A stretch of 64,000 nucleotides of DNA from Streptomyces sp. Edi2 (GTDB taxonomy: Bacteria > Actinomycetota > Actinomycetes > Streptomycetales > Streptomycetaceae): the NCBI RefSeq assembly GCF_040253635.1, contig NZ_JBEJGX010000003.1, positions 4,179,501 to 4,243,500 on the forward strand, given 5' to 3'. Below are positions 8,793 through 16,801 of this stretch, one piece after another. Both the position numbers and the translations under genes were made by a program. Within the stretch, counting starts at the first letter, position 1; every line of letters begins with the position of its first letter. The notes under the pieces are model-generated. The model saw only the letters and a program-made list of their open reading frames with translations, did not search any database and had not been told where the DNA came from.

Positions 8793-9273
8793 GGTGGCAG
8801 CCTAGACGAGAGCGCCGGCCGGCCGGACGTCGGCCGGGCGCGGGCGGCGAAGAGGCCAGGCGCGGCTGGAAGCGGCTGGAAACCGTGCGTCGCCGCGGCG
8901 GCAACTCTTTCGGGTGAGATGCCCGGCGGCCTTATATCCGATCCCGCCCCCCTTCCGGGCGGAAAGAGCGTGATCGTGGGGCCGACGCCAGCCGTTCGGC
9001 GGTAGGAAGGGGGCTGGGCGGCGCCACGGTCGTCTCGTACGTCATGGATGTATCGCGCGCATATGTCGCGTATATGTCACTCAGGCATTGCTCGTGTGCG
9101 TCACGCGGGCGTCGCGCGTATCCGTCCGGCGTATGTGTCACGCCGGCTTCGCGGGTGTCCGTCCGGCGTATGTGTCACGCGGGCTTCGCGCGCAGGCACC
9201 GCGTGTGTACCGCACGCACCGACGTGTCCGTGGAGAGCCGCAGAGGCTGTGGAGACAGAGAGGGAGTGCACGG
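8793..9273. other. 481-bp divergent leader between purD and the SLATT gene
   Basis: No gene seen on either strand. The left part (8800-9040) is ordinary GC-rich sequence and the right part is dominated by the 37-bp repeat. Promoters of purD and of the SLATT gene must lie here, but I could not place them. Confidence 0.5.
9068..9190. repeat. 37-bp tandem repeat, about 3.5 copies
   Basis: Units begin at 9094, 9131 and 9168 (exact 37-bp steps), with a more diverged unit before 9094. Each starts GTATGTGTCACGC-like and ends GTCCGTCCGGC-like. The copy at 9131 is the cleanest. The repeated core TATGTGTCACGCSGGC might be a repeated binding site rather than neutral slippage, because it lies in the shared leader of purD and the SLATT gene. 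Confidence 0.75.
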
Positions 9274-10041
9274 GTGAGTCATCCGGAGATGCAGCCCGAG
9301 GGGCCCCCTCGGGAGGGCGGCAGCCCCACCCGGGAGAGCGGCAGCCGGGGCCGCGGCCGGAGGGATCTTGCGGGGCGGGCCTTTCCGCTCGGCGACTGGG
9401 GAGAGCCGGCCGACCGCCTGGATGCGCTCTATCTCTGGAGCGAGGAGGGCGCGCTGCGCAGCGCCGACTGGTATCTGCGCGGCCGGCGGGCCAAGCGCCG
9501 CGGTGCGCGGATACTGCGGGCGGGGGCCGCGGCCGGGGTGACGGCGGGCGGGGTGCTCCCGCTGCTGGATCTGGCCGGGACCTGGCAGGGCGGGGCGCCC
9601 TGGGGCGCTCTGTCGCTGCTGCTGGCGGCGGTATGCGTGGGCTGCGACCGGTATTTCGGCGTGACCGCCGGCTGGATGCGGGACCTGGCCACCGCCCAGG
9701 CGATTCACCGGCGGCTGGAGGCGCTGCAGTTCGACTGGGCAGTGGAGAGCGTGCGCGAGGTGCTCGGGCCGGCCGAGGGCACGGCGGGTGAGGCGGCCGA
9801 GCGCTGTCTGGGCGTGCTGCGGCGGTTCAACGAAGACCTCGGGGAGCTGGTACGGGCCGAGACGGCCGACTGGATGGCGGACTTCCGGGCCGATTCGCTG
9901 CGGTTTGCCGCGCCGCACGGGGGCGGCTTCGCCGCCGGGCAGGCGCGTCGGGAGGAGTCGGGGGCGGCGGCGCGGTTTGCGGTGCCGCAGCGGGCCCGGC
10001 CGAATATGCCGCGGCAGCGGCCGCCGGACGCGACGCGCTGA
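9274..10041 (+). CDS. SLATT-domain two-TM membrane protein
   Basis: 255-residue protein with a Gly/Arg/Ser-rich amino-terminal tail, then WGEPADRLDALYLWSEEGAL and SADWYLRGRRAKRRGARILR. Two membrane helices follow at about residues 78-100 and 109-129. GCDRYFGVTAGWMRDLATAQ directly follows the second helix, then comes a helical cytosolic part with HRRLEALQFDW. This DWYL-two helices-DRYFG-GWMR layout is that of SLATT domains (SMODS and SLOG-associating two-TM). Those were proposed as pore-forming effectors of nucleotide-signalled defence. No nucleotidyltransferase or SLOG gene is next to it, so it may be a stand-alone actinobacterial housekeeping version. The GTG start has GGGAG eight bases upstream. 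Alternative: a membrane protein of unrelated function sharing the fold. Confidence 0.75.
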   Translation: MSHPEMQPEGPPREGGSPTRESGSRGRGRRDLAGRAFPLGDWGEPADRLDALYLWSEEGALRSADWYLRGRRAKRRGARILRAGAAAGVTAGGVLPLLDLAGTWQGGAPWGALSLLLAAVCVGCDRYFGVTAGWMRDLATAQAIHRRLEALQFDWAVESVREVLGPAEGTAGEAAERCLGVLRRFNEDLGELVRAETADWMADFRADSLRFAAPHGGGFAAGQARREESGAAARFAVPQRARPNMPRQRPPDATR

Positions 10042-10177
10042 GCGCTTGCTTTAACTTCCCACGTTTTTGGCTTTCCCGCCGTGGGGGGGGTGCTCGCCGT
10101 TTGCCGCCCGCTGCGCGGTGCGCCCGCCGTTTCGCCTGCGGCGGGCCGGGGCCGCTGCGCGGGGCTGTGGGTGCGGT

Positions 10178-10297
10178 GACGGGCCTCCGGGGCCGGTGTG
10201 CGGGACTGCTTCGCTTTACGCTCCGCTGCGCTCCGCCTTTGCTCTTTCTTGGAGCCTTCGGAAGCAAAGCCCCGCACACCGGCCCCTCCGGCCCGTC
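10178..10297. repeat. long imperfect inverted repeat in intergenic region (possible dispersed element)
   Basis: GACGGGCC-TCC-GGGGCCGGTGTGCGGG (10178-10204) pairs with its complement at 10271-10297 except for three central bases. Inside the 66-base loop a second stem forms: CTTTGCT at 10237-10243 with AGCAAAG at 10263-10269. The loop is rich in GCTCCGCTGCGCTCCGCC-like words. The gap between the SLATT gene and the next, convergent, gene (10042-10332) holds nothing else recognisable. It could work as a bidirectional terminator or be a mobile palindromic element. Confidence 0.6.
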
Positions 10298-10332
10298 CCC
10301 TCCCGTGGGTGGATAAGTGAACGGGGGTGGGG

Positions 10333-10983
10333 TCAGCTGAAGACGATCATGGAGCCTTGGCCCAGGCTTCGGGTGGCGGCTGCGTGCAGGCCTAGCCATA
10401 CGTGCCGTTCGCGGGCGAACGGGCTCTCGTCCAGGGGGACCGCGTCCGCCCGCTCCTCCAGGGAGGTGGGGCCGGCCGGGGGTGCGGGGGCGGCCGGCGG
10501 ATTGGCCGGATCGATACCGAGGGATGGCGCAACCAGTTCGAGGTCGCGCAGCAGACCGTGCGAGGAGCCCAGCGGGCCGCCGCCCTCCAGCAGTTCGTCG
10601 TTGGCGAGCGGGTGCGGGAAGTCGACCGGGACGTAGGCGCCGGCGTGGTCGTAATGCCACACGAGGTGGGACTGCTGCGCGGTGGTCTCGAACATCTCCA
10701 GCAACTGCTCGTAGTCACCGCCCAGTTCGTCGACCGGGGTCACCTCCAGGTTGCACAGTCGCAACAGGTAGGCGCGGCGCAGGAAGTGCAGTGCGTCGTA
10801 GTCGAAACCGGCGACGGGGGCGACGTCACCGGACAGGCCGGGCATATAGCTGAAGACCGGGACCGGTGGCAGACCCGCTTCCGTCAGGGCCTTGTCGTAG
10901 GCGGCGATCTCTTCGGAGAACGGGTTGTCGGGGCTGTGGCACAGCACATCGACGAGGGGTACCAGCCACAGGTCACATGCCAC
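10333..10983 (-). CDS. conserved protein of unknown function
   Basis: I do not recognise the family. From the GTG chosen it is a 216-residue soluble protein. It starts VACDLWLVPLVDVLCHSPDN and has GLPPVPVFSYMPGLSGDVAP, FDYDALHFLRRAYLLRLCNL, FETTAQQSHLVWHYDHAGAY and ends GLHAAATRSLGQGSMIVFS. There are no membrane helices or signal peptide. A GTG twelve codons upstream (VSPSPTGSEPSLV) is also possible, as neither has a strong ribosome site. The frame continues further upstream, but that part is low-complexity Arg/Pro and overlaps the GntR gene. Conserved-looking aromatic and His residues suggest a folded domain, but no function can be inferred. Confidence 0.65.
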   Translation of the reverse strand: MACDLWLVPLVDVLCHSPDNPFSEEIAAYDKALTEAGLPPVPVFSYMPGLSGDVAPVAGFDYDALHFLRRAYLLRLCNLEVTPVDELGGDYEQLLEMFETTAQQSHLVWHYDHAGAYVPVDFPHPLANDELLEGGGPLGSSHGLLRDLELVAPSLGIDPANPPAAPAPPAGPTSLEERADAVPLDESPFARERHVWLGLHAAATRSLGQGSMIVFS

Positions 10984-11078
10984 GAGTGAGGGCTCGCTTC
11001 CGGTCGGGGACGGGGACACCGGCGCACGTACAGGTACGGGTACGGCCCATGACGGCCGATGGTCGGGACAGCGTAGTG

Positions 11079-11756
11079 CTACCCGCGCGTTCCGACGAGA
11101 GCGAGGGAGTGCTCGTTGTACTCGGCGATCAGCCGCTGGGCCGCGGGCAGGTCGTGCTGGAGCAGGGCGTCGGCCAGCGCGCTGTGGCCCTGCCACAGAT
11201 GCCCCTTGAGGTCGCCCTCGCGGCGCAGCAGCGGCACCGCGAACATCCAGGTCTGGACGCGGATCCGGTCCAGGAAGTCGCTGATGTAGGCGTTGTTCAC
11301 GATGCTGCTCAGCTCGCGCCAGAACCGCAGGTCGTAGCCGATCAGGACGTCCAGGTCGCCGCACCGCGCGGCCCGTTCGGCCTCGTCGGCGCGGCGCCGG
11401 ATGGAGATCAGCACCTCGGCGGGGGTATTCCGCAGGGCCCGGTCGGCGCCGCTGCGGAAGATGCCCTCGATGATCAGGGTGCGGGCCTCGACCATGGCGC
11501 GGAAGTCGTCGGCGGTGAAGGCGTGCACCTTGAAACCGCGGTGCTGTTCGACGTCGAGCAGGCCCTGGGCGCAGAGGTCGAGCAGTGCCTCGCGCACGGG
11601 GGTGGCGGAGACGCCGTACTGTTCGGCGATCTCCTTGACGGTGAAGGGGTGGCCGGACGGCAGCCGGCCTGCCAGGACCTCGTCGCGCAGCGCGTCGGCG
11701 ATCTGCTGGCGCAGGGTGCTGCGTCGTATGACTGAGCTGTCTCCGCCGGCGGCCAT
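11079..11756 (-). CDS. GntR-family regulator (FadR/FCD subfamily)
   Basis: 225-residue DNA-binding regulator. The amino-terminal winged helix holds LRQQIADALRDEVLAGRLPS ... FTVKEIAEQYGVSATPVREA and LCAQGLLDVEQHRGFKVHAF. The remainder is an all-helical FCD ligand domain (DDFRAMVEARTLIIEGIF, DLRFWRELSSIVNN, GHSALADALLQHD). The metal-ligand pattern of FCD proteins (Asp, His, His) is partly visible in the last two. The ATG is preceded by AAGGAGA at good spacing. It lies 165 bp behind a class III aminotransferase on the same strand, so it may control that gene, which is typical for FadR-type regulators of amino-acid or organic-acid use. Confidence 0.9.
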   Translation of the reverse strand: MAAGGDSSVIRRSTLRQQIADALRDEVLAGRLPSGHPFTVKEIAEQYGVSATPVREALLDLCAQGLLDVEQHRGFKVHAFTADDFRAMVEARTLIIEGIFRSGADRALRNTPAEVLISIRRRADEAERAARCGDLDVLIGYDLRFWRELSSIVNNAYISDFLDRIRVQTWMFAVPLLRREGDLKGHLWQGHSALADALLQHDLPAAQRLIAEYNEHSLALVGTRG

Positions 11757-11920
11757 CGTGTGCGTCTCCTTCGACGTCCCTGACCGCGCAGGTGGGAGCG
11801 GCCCCCGCCCACGATAGGCGAGGGCCGCACCTCGATGCCGCCCGAGGTTACCGTCGGTCCGCCGGACGGCACGTCCGTGACCTGCGGTTCCGCTCCCCCG
11901 GCGGCGTCGACCCGGAGGGC

Positions 11921-13288
11921 TCAGGCGGTGTGGGCGTCGGCCGCCGACAGGGCCTCGTCGAGGGCGGCAAGGCCCTCCTTGGCCTCGGCCTCGGTGATCG
12001 TGCAGGCCGGGACGACATGCGTCCGGTTCATGTTCACGAACGGCCACAGGCCGCCGCGCTTGCAGGCCGCGGCGAATTCGGCCATCGGGGCGTTGGCCGG
12101 GCCGGCGGCGTTGTACGGGACCAGCGGCTCGCGGGTCTCCTTGTTCTTGACCAGGTCCAGCGCCCAGAAGACGCCCATACCGCGGACCTCGCCAACGGAC
12201 GGGTGCCGCGCGGCGATCTCGTGCAGCGCGGGGCCGATGACCCGCTCACCGATCTCGGCGGCGTTCTCCACGATCCGCTCCTCGGCCATCGCGTTCATGG
12301 TGGCGACGGCGGACGCGCAGGCCAGCGGGTGTCCGGAGTAGGTCAGACCGCCCGGGTAGGGGCGCTGGTCGAAGGTCGCGGCGATCTCGGCGCTGATCGC
12401 GACGCCGCCCAGCGGGACGTAGCCGGAGTTGACGCCCTTGGCGAAGGTCAGCAGGTCGGGGGTGACGCCGAAGTGGTCGGCGGCGAACCACTTGCCCGTA
12501 CGGCCGAAGCCCGCCATGACCTCGTCGAGGATGAAGACGATGCCGTGGCGGTCGCAGATCTCCCGGACGCCGGCGAGGTAGCCGGCCGGCGGGACCATGA
12601 TCCCGGCGGTGCCGGGGACGGTCTCCAGGATGATCGCCGCGATGGACTGCGGGCCCTCGAAGGCGATGGTCTGCTCCAGGTGCGCGAGGGCGCGCTCGCA
12701 CTCCTGCGCCTCGTTCTCGGCATGGAAGGCCGAGCGGTAGAGGAACGGGCCCCAGAAGTGCACGACACCGGACGAGGCGGTGTCGGAGGGCCAGCGGCGG
12801 GGGTCGCCGGTCAGGTTGATCGCGGTGGCGGTGGCGCCGTGGTACGAGCGGTAGGCGGAGAGCACCTTGGCACGGCCGGTGTGCAGCCGGGCCATCCGGA
12901 CCGCGTTCTCCACGGCCTCCGCGCCGCCGTTGGTGAAGAAGATCTTGTCGAGGTCGCCGGGGGTGCGCTCGGCGACCAGCCGGGCGGCCTCGGACCGGAC
13001 GTCCACGGCGAAGCCGGGCGCGATGGTGCACAGCTTGGCGGCCTGTTCCTGGATCGCCGCGACGACCTTGGGGTGCTGGTGGCCGATGTTGGTGTTGACC
13101 AGCTGCGAGGAGAAGTCGAGGTAGCGGTTGCCGTCGTAGTCCCAGAAGTACGCGCCCTCGGCGCCGGCGATCGGCAGCGGGTCGATCAGGCCCTGCGCGG
13201 ACCAGGAGTGGAAGACGTGCGCGCGGTCGGCGGCCTTGACTGCGGCACCGGCGGCGGGGTCGGCGGAGGCGGAGGGCGTCGTGGTCAC
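11921..13288 (-). CDS. class III PLP-dependent aminotransferase
   Basis: 455-residue fold-type I aminotransferase of the omega (class III) group. The signatures are YFWDYDGNRYLDFSSQLVNT, IFFTNGGAEAVENAVRMAR (cofactor phosphate region), YRSYHGATATA and FILDEVMAGFGRTGKWFA (Asp pairing with the pyridine nitrogen). LLTFAKGVNSGYVPLGGV contains the Schiff-base Lys. The substrate cannot be read directly; relatives act on beta-alanine, GABA, taurine or similar omega-amino donors with pyruvate or 2-oxoglutarate. The GTG start has GAGG eight bases upstream. The next gene on the strand is a FadR-type regulator, suggesting an inducible catabolic unit. Confidence 0.88.
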   Translation of the reverse strand: MTTTPSASADPAAGAAVKAADRAHVFHSWSAQGLIDPLPIAGAEGAYFWDYDGNRYLDFSSQLVNTNIGHQHPKVVAAIQEQAAKLCTIAPGFAVDVRSEAARLVAERTPGDLDKIFFTNGGAEAVENAVRMARLHTGRAKVLSAYRSYHGATATAINLTGDPRRWPSDTASSGVVHFWGPFLYRSAFHAENEAQECERALAHLEQTIAFEGPQSIAAIILETVPGTAGIMVPPAGYLAGVREICDRHGIVFILDEVMAGFGRTGKWFAADHFGVTPDLLTFAKGVNSGYVPLGGVAISAEIAATFDQRPYPGGLTYSGHPLACASAVATMNAMAEERIVENAAEIGERVIGPALHEIAARHPSVGEVRGMGVFWALDLVKNKETREPLVPYNAAGPANAPMAEFAAACKRGGLWPFVNMNRTHVVPACTITEAEAKEGLAALDEALSAADAHTA

Positions 13289-13472
13289 GGTCAGTACCTC
13301 GGATCGGGTCGCTCGGGTCCGCCGTGGGACGGTCGCGGCGAACGCCCTCAGCGTAGGGATCACGGCCTGCCGGACGGTACCGACACTGTGTGTGACTCCA
13401 CCCACGACTCGCGGACATTCTGTCCAGAATCGTGGGCTGCCTGCTGCGGTGACCCGTGGCACCGCGCAGGGT

Positions 13473-13504
13473 GGTCAGGCGGTCAGACGGTCAGGTGGTC
13501 AGGC
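13473..13504. repeat. 8-bp tandem repeat (GGTCAGNN) over a stop codon
   Basis: Four units GGTCAGGC, GGTCAGAC, GGTCAGGT, GGTCAGGC. The TCA at 13499-13501, the minus-strand TGA stop of the VTC-domain gene, is one of four copies. Confidence 0.8.
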
Positions 13505-14350
13505 CGTGGGAAAGGCGGTCCGTACCGCCTGCGCCTGGCGCCAGTGGCCGGCGGCCAGATCCGGGCGCAAGGCCGCGAGTCCGCCGCAGTAGCGGGTGAA
13601 GGCGGCGGGCCGGACGCCGTGGCCGTGCAGCAGGCGGTCCGCGTGGGTCAGCCAGGCAGCGTGGGTCAGCCGGTCCGCGTGGGTCACCAGGTCCGCGTCG
13701 GGCAGCCGGGCGGCGGTCCGGATCTCGACGAGGACCAGCCCGCCGTCGGCGCGTACCGTGCGGCCGGACTCCGGGTCCCGGCAGCGCAGCGCGGCGTCAC
13801 AGGTGATGCGCAGGCCGTCCGCGACGAAGGTGGCGCGGGTGTAGTCGGTCTCCAGGGCGCCGTGGAGGTCGGCGGGGGCCGCGAGTCCGTAGGCGCGGTC
13901 CAATACGGCGGCGAGGAAGCCGCGTGGGGCCACGCCGAGCGCCGGGTCGCCCGGCAGCAGCGGCCGCCGGTGCTTGACCGTCTCGCCGCGCCGTCCCGTG
14001 AGCTTGACCTCGAACTGCCGCTCCCCGGTGTCCTCGTACCGCCGCTCGCGGATCGTGTAGCGCAGCGGCAGGCCTTGCCGGTGGTCGTGGAAGGAGCGCA
14101 GGCCGGGGGTGTCGTAGTGGAGGGAGCGGTAGCGGAACCAGCGGCGCCCGTTGATGCACAGCGCCGCGAACGGGCCGCCCGGCCTGCGGCGGTCGGTGAG
14201 TTCGGCCGCGAAGGCGGCGAAGACCTCGACCGGGACGAGATAGCGGCGGTCGAAACGGGCGAGGAGTTCGGCCCGCGCCTGGACGTCGGCGAGCGGCACG
14301 GGGCGCGCGGCCATGGCGGCGCGGGCGAGGGCGCGTACGGCGGGAATCAC
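13499..14350 (-). CDS. VTC-domain (polyphosphate polymerase-like) protein
   Basis: 283-residue protein with the VTC/CYTH-like tunnel fold features. These are FDRRYLVPVEVFAAFAAEL (ExxK-type start replaced by DRRY), WFRYRSLHYDTPGLRSFHDH (the YFDT-type element), RYTIRERRYEDTGERQFEVK (Arg- and Glu-rich strand), VKHRRPL and VLVEIRTAA. In yeast Vtc4 this domain makes polyphosphate from ATP. Bacterial stand-alone versions are often found with CotH or kinase genes and may act on polyphosphate or other triphosphates. No membrane segment. The GTG start has AAGGAG five bases upstream. It is divergent from two Ser/Thr kinases across about 450 bp. Confidence 0.82.
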   Translation of the reverse strand: MIPAVRALARAAMAARPVPLADVQARAELLARFDRRYLVPVEVFAAFAAELTDRRRPGGPFAALCINGRRWFRYRSLHYDTPGLRSFHDHRQGLPLRYTIRERRYEDTGERQFEVKLTGRRGETVKHRRPLLPGDPALGVAPRGFLAAVLDRAYGLAAPADLHGALETDYTRATFVADGLRITCDAALRCRDPESGRTVRADGGLVLVEIRTAARLPDADLVTHADRLTHAAWLTHADRLLHGHGVRPAAFTRYCGGLAALRPDLAAGHWRQAQAVRTAFPTA

Positions 14351-14797
14351 ACGGTCTCCTTGGCGGTTGGGGAAAGGGAGAGGGGGCGTGCGGGGCCGGG
14401 AGGCGCTGTTCCGTGGGCGTGGTGCCGAGGTCGGTGGCGGGGTGGTCGCGGTACCCGCCGTGGGCGTCGGGGTACGCATACGACGAACCTCACCCGTCGG
14501 AAAGTTCCGGGACGCGGAAACAGACATCCGGCACCGTCACATCCCGGCCACGGCGGGGTGGTTGACGATGGCGCTGAAGGACCTCTCCGCGGCCCGGGAA
14601 GAGTTGGGCGGCCGCGCGGGAAGAGCGGGCCGGTGCCCCGGATACCGCCTGCTGCGGAGGTATGACGGCCTGCGGCCTGCCGGGGGCCGAGGCGCCCTGG
14701 ATATCCTCACCGCGGAGGAGGGGCGCGGGCAGCCGTATGCACAGGCGGCCTGCACACTCGCCCGCGGGGCGGATTCGGGGGGAAAGGGCGGCAGATC
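14351..14797. other. 447-bp divergent intergenic region
   Basis: Separates the VTC-domain gene from the first kinase. No coding frame with actinobacterial codon use continues through it, and I could not place promoter boxes with confidence. Confidence 0.45.
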
Positions 14798-16492
14798 GTG
14801 GAACGGCCAAGATATGCGGGGCAGCAGGGACTACAGGGGCTGCAGGCGCTGCAGGGGCGCGCGGGAGTGCCGGAGGGGGTGCTGCCGCTGGGTGCGCAGG
14901 ATCCGCCGCGGATCGGGGACTACCGCCTGATCGGGCAGCTCGGCGAGGGCGGCATGGGACGGGTCTTCCTGGCCCGTTCGGACCGCGGCCGTACGGTCGC
15001 GGTCAAGCTGGTGCGTGCGGAGCTGGCCGGTGAGGAGGAGTTCCGGGCGCGCTTCCGGCGGGAGGTGCGGGCCGCGCAGCAGGTCGCCGGGGAGTGGACC
15101 GCGCCCGTACTGGACGCGGACACCGAGGCCGAGACCCCCTGGCTCGCCACGGGCTACATCGCGGGCCCTTCCCTGCAGCGGGTCGTCGGCGGCAGCGGCG
15201 CCCCGCTGCCCGAGCGGACGGTATGGATCCTGGCCGCCGGGCTGGCCCGCGCGCTGGGGTCGATCCATGCGGCCGGAATCATCCACCGCGACCTCAAGCC
15301 GTCCAACGTGCTGCTCACCATCGACGGGCCGCGGGTCATCGACTTCGGCATCGCGCGGGCCCTGGAGGCGGTGTCCGGCATGGGCGTGACGCATACCGGC
15401 GGGGCGATCGGTTCGCCGGGCTTCATGTCGCCGGAGCAGGTGCGCGGCGCGCCGCTGACCCCGGCCTGCGACGTCTTCAGCCTCGGTGCCGTGCTGGCGT
15501 ACGCGGCCACCGGGCGGCAGCCGTTCGGGACGGCCGACAGCGTCGCGCACGCGGTGATGTTCCGTATCGCCCAGGAGGATCCCGACCTCTCCGCGGTGCC
15601 CGAGGGGCTGCGCGAGCTGATCGCCGGCGCTCTCGCCAAGGACCCCGGACAGCGGCCCACGCCCGCGCAGTTGGTGGCGCAGGCGGAGGGCGGCAGCGGT
15701 GTCGGGGCCGGGCCCCGTGCGGACGACGAGCCGTGGCTGCCGGCGGCGCTGACCGCCCGGCTGGGGCGGCACGCCGTGGAACTGCTGGCGGCGGAGAACC
15801 CACAGAGCCGGGACACCACCCGGGACGGGGAGCCGCCCACCGCCGTCGTGCCCACACCCTCCGCACCGGGCCGCGCCCCGGTCACGCCATCGCCGCCGCC
15901 CCGGGGCCCGGCAGCGTACTCACCCACCGCCACCGCACCGCACTCTGACGCGACGCCCTCTCCCGCCCCGGCCGGCAAGCCGCCGCGCCGCCGCGGTGCC
16001 GGTGCCGCGCTGGTCACCGCGGCCGCGCTGGTGCTCGCCGGGACCGGTGCGGTCGCCGCGTACGCCCTGATGAGCGCGGACGGCGGCGGCCTGCGCTCGA
16101 CGGACGCCGGCGAAGCGGGCGGGAACGGCGCCCAGAGGACGGCGGGGTCCGCGAAGGGCAGGCTTCCCGCGAGCTACCTGGGCACGTGGGAGGCCACGCT
16201 GGGCGACTCCCACGACGAGGTCCGGCGCTTCACGCTCACGCAGGGCAAGGCCGGTGACATCGTGCTGACGATGACGGCGACCGGGGCGGAGTACCGCTGC
16301 GAGTTCGCCGCCGCCCTGGCCCATGCGGGGCCGCCGGTCCGCCTCGGCCCCTCCACCGTGGTCTCCGGGCCGGACGGCTGCTCTCCGGGCTCGCCGAGCA
16401 CCCTGGAGATGGTGAACGGCAAGCTGCGCCGCACCTCCGACGACGGGAAGGCGCTGACGTACCGCAAGCTGCCGAGCGGCAAGGGGACCTGA
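14798..16492 (+). CDS. eukaryotic-type Ser/Thr protein kinase, membrane sensor
   Basis: 564-residue transmembrane kinase. The cytosolic kinase domain (about residues 40-300) has the glycine loop LGEGGMGRVFLARS, VAVKLV (ATP lysine), IIHRDLKPSNVLL (catalytic Asp, about 162), VIDFGIARAL (Mg-binding DFG) and GSPGFMSPEQVRG. All catalytic residues are present. A Pro/Thr-rich juxtamembrane linker follows, then a basic patch (KPPRRRGAG) and one membrane helix at about 402-426. The outside domain has one YLGTWEATLGD lipocalin-like repeat and two Cys. The GTG start gives a Gln/Gly/Leu-rich head (GLQGLQALQG); a later GTG at VLPLGAQDPPRIGDY is also plausible. A paralogue follows immediately. The ligand is unknown. 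Confidence 0.93.
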   Translation: MERPRYAGQQGLQGLQALQGRAGVPEGVLPLGAQDPPRIGDYRLIGQLGEGGMGRVFLARSDRGRTVAVKLVRAELAGEEEFRARFRREVRAAQQVAGEWTAPVLDADTEAETPWLATGYIAGPSLQRVVGGSGAPLPERTVWILAAGLARALGSIHAAGIIHRDLKPSNVLLTIDGPRVIDFGIARALEAVSGMGVTHTGGAIGSPGFMSPEQVRGAPLTPACDVFSLGAVLAYAATGRQPFGTADSVAHAVMFRIAQEDPDLSAVPEGLRELIAGALAKDPGQRPTPAQLVAQAEGGSGVGAGPRADDEPWLPAALTARLGRHAVELLAAENPQSRDTTRDGEPPTAVVPTPSAPGRAPVTPSPPPRGPAAYSPTATAPHSDATPSPAPAGKPPRRRGAGAALVTAAALVLAGTGAVAAYALMSADGGGLRSTDAGEAGGNGAQRTAGSAKGRLPASYLGTWEATLGDSHDEVRRFTLTQGKAGDIVLTMTATGAEYRCEFAAALAHAGPPVRLGPSTVVSGPDGCSPGSPSTLEMVNGKLRRTSDDGKALTYRKLPSGKGT

Positions 16493-16801
16493 CGCACCGT
16501 AGAGCGGGAGGGGCTGACGGAACGGCGAAGCCGGCGGACCGGGGGAGCCGACGGAACGGAGAGATGGAAGGAGCCGACGGCCCCTTGGGGCGCGCTCGGC
16601 CGCGCTCCCCTTCCCCCGCGCCCCTCCCCGTGCTCCCCCTCCCGCGCCCCCGTCGCGCCCCTCGCTCCCGTCCGGGCGCCGATTGTTCTCCCGTCGTGAC
16701 GATCTCTCGGCCCTGGCGCGATCCGCGGCCGCCTACGCTCGGAGCACGCCTGCTGCCGGAACGCGCCTCAGGCACGCAACGAGACGGGGGAGGGCGCCCG
16801 G
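16493..16801. other. 309-bp gap between the paired kinases
   Basis: No gene. The kinase stop lies in GGACCTGACG, and related words GGGGCTGACGGAACGG, GGAGCCGACGGAACGG and GGAGCCGACGG follow at 16510, 16544 and 16570: diverged copies of the gene end. GGGAGGG before 16802 is the ribosome site of the second kinase. Confidence 0.5.

Noticed and set aside
9068..9190. CRISPR array
   Set aside because: Repeats are directly adjacent (37-bp tandem) without unique spacers, and no cas gene is present.
11792..14665. 957-codon plus-strand open frame
   Set aside because: Runs antisense to the class III aminotransferase and the VTC-domain gene, with low-complexity Gly/Val/Asp composition. No domain or coupled ribosome site.
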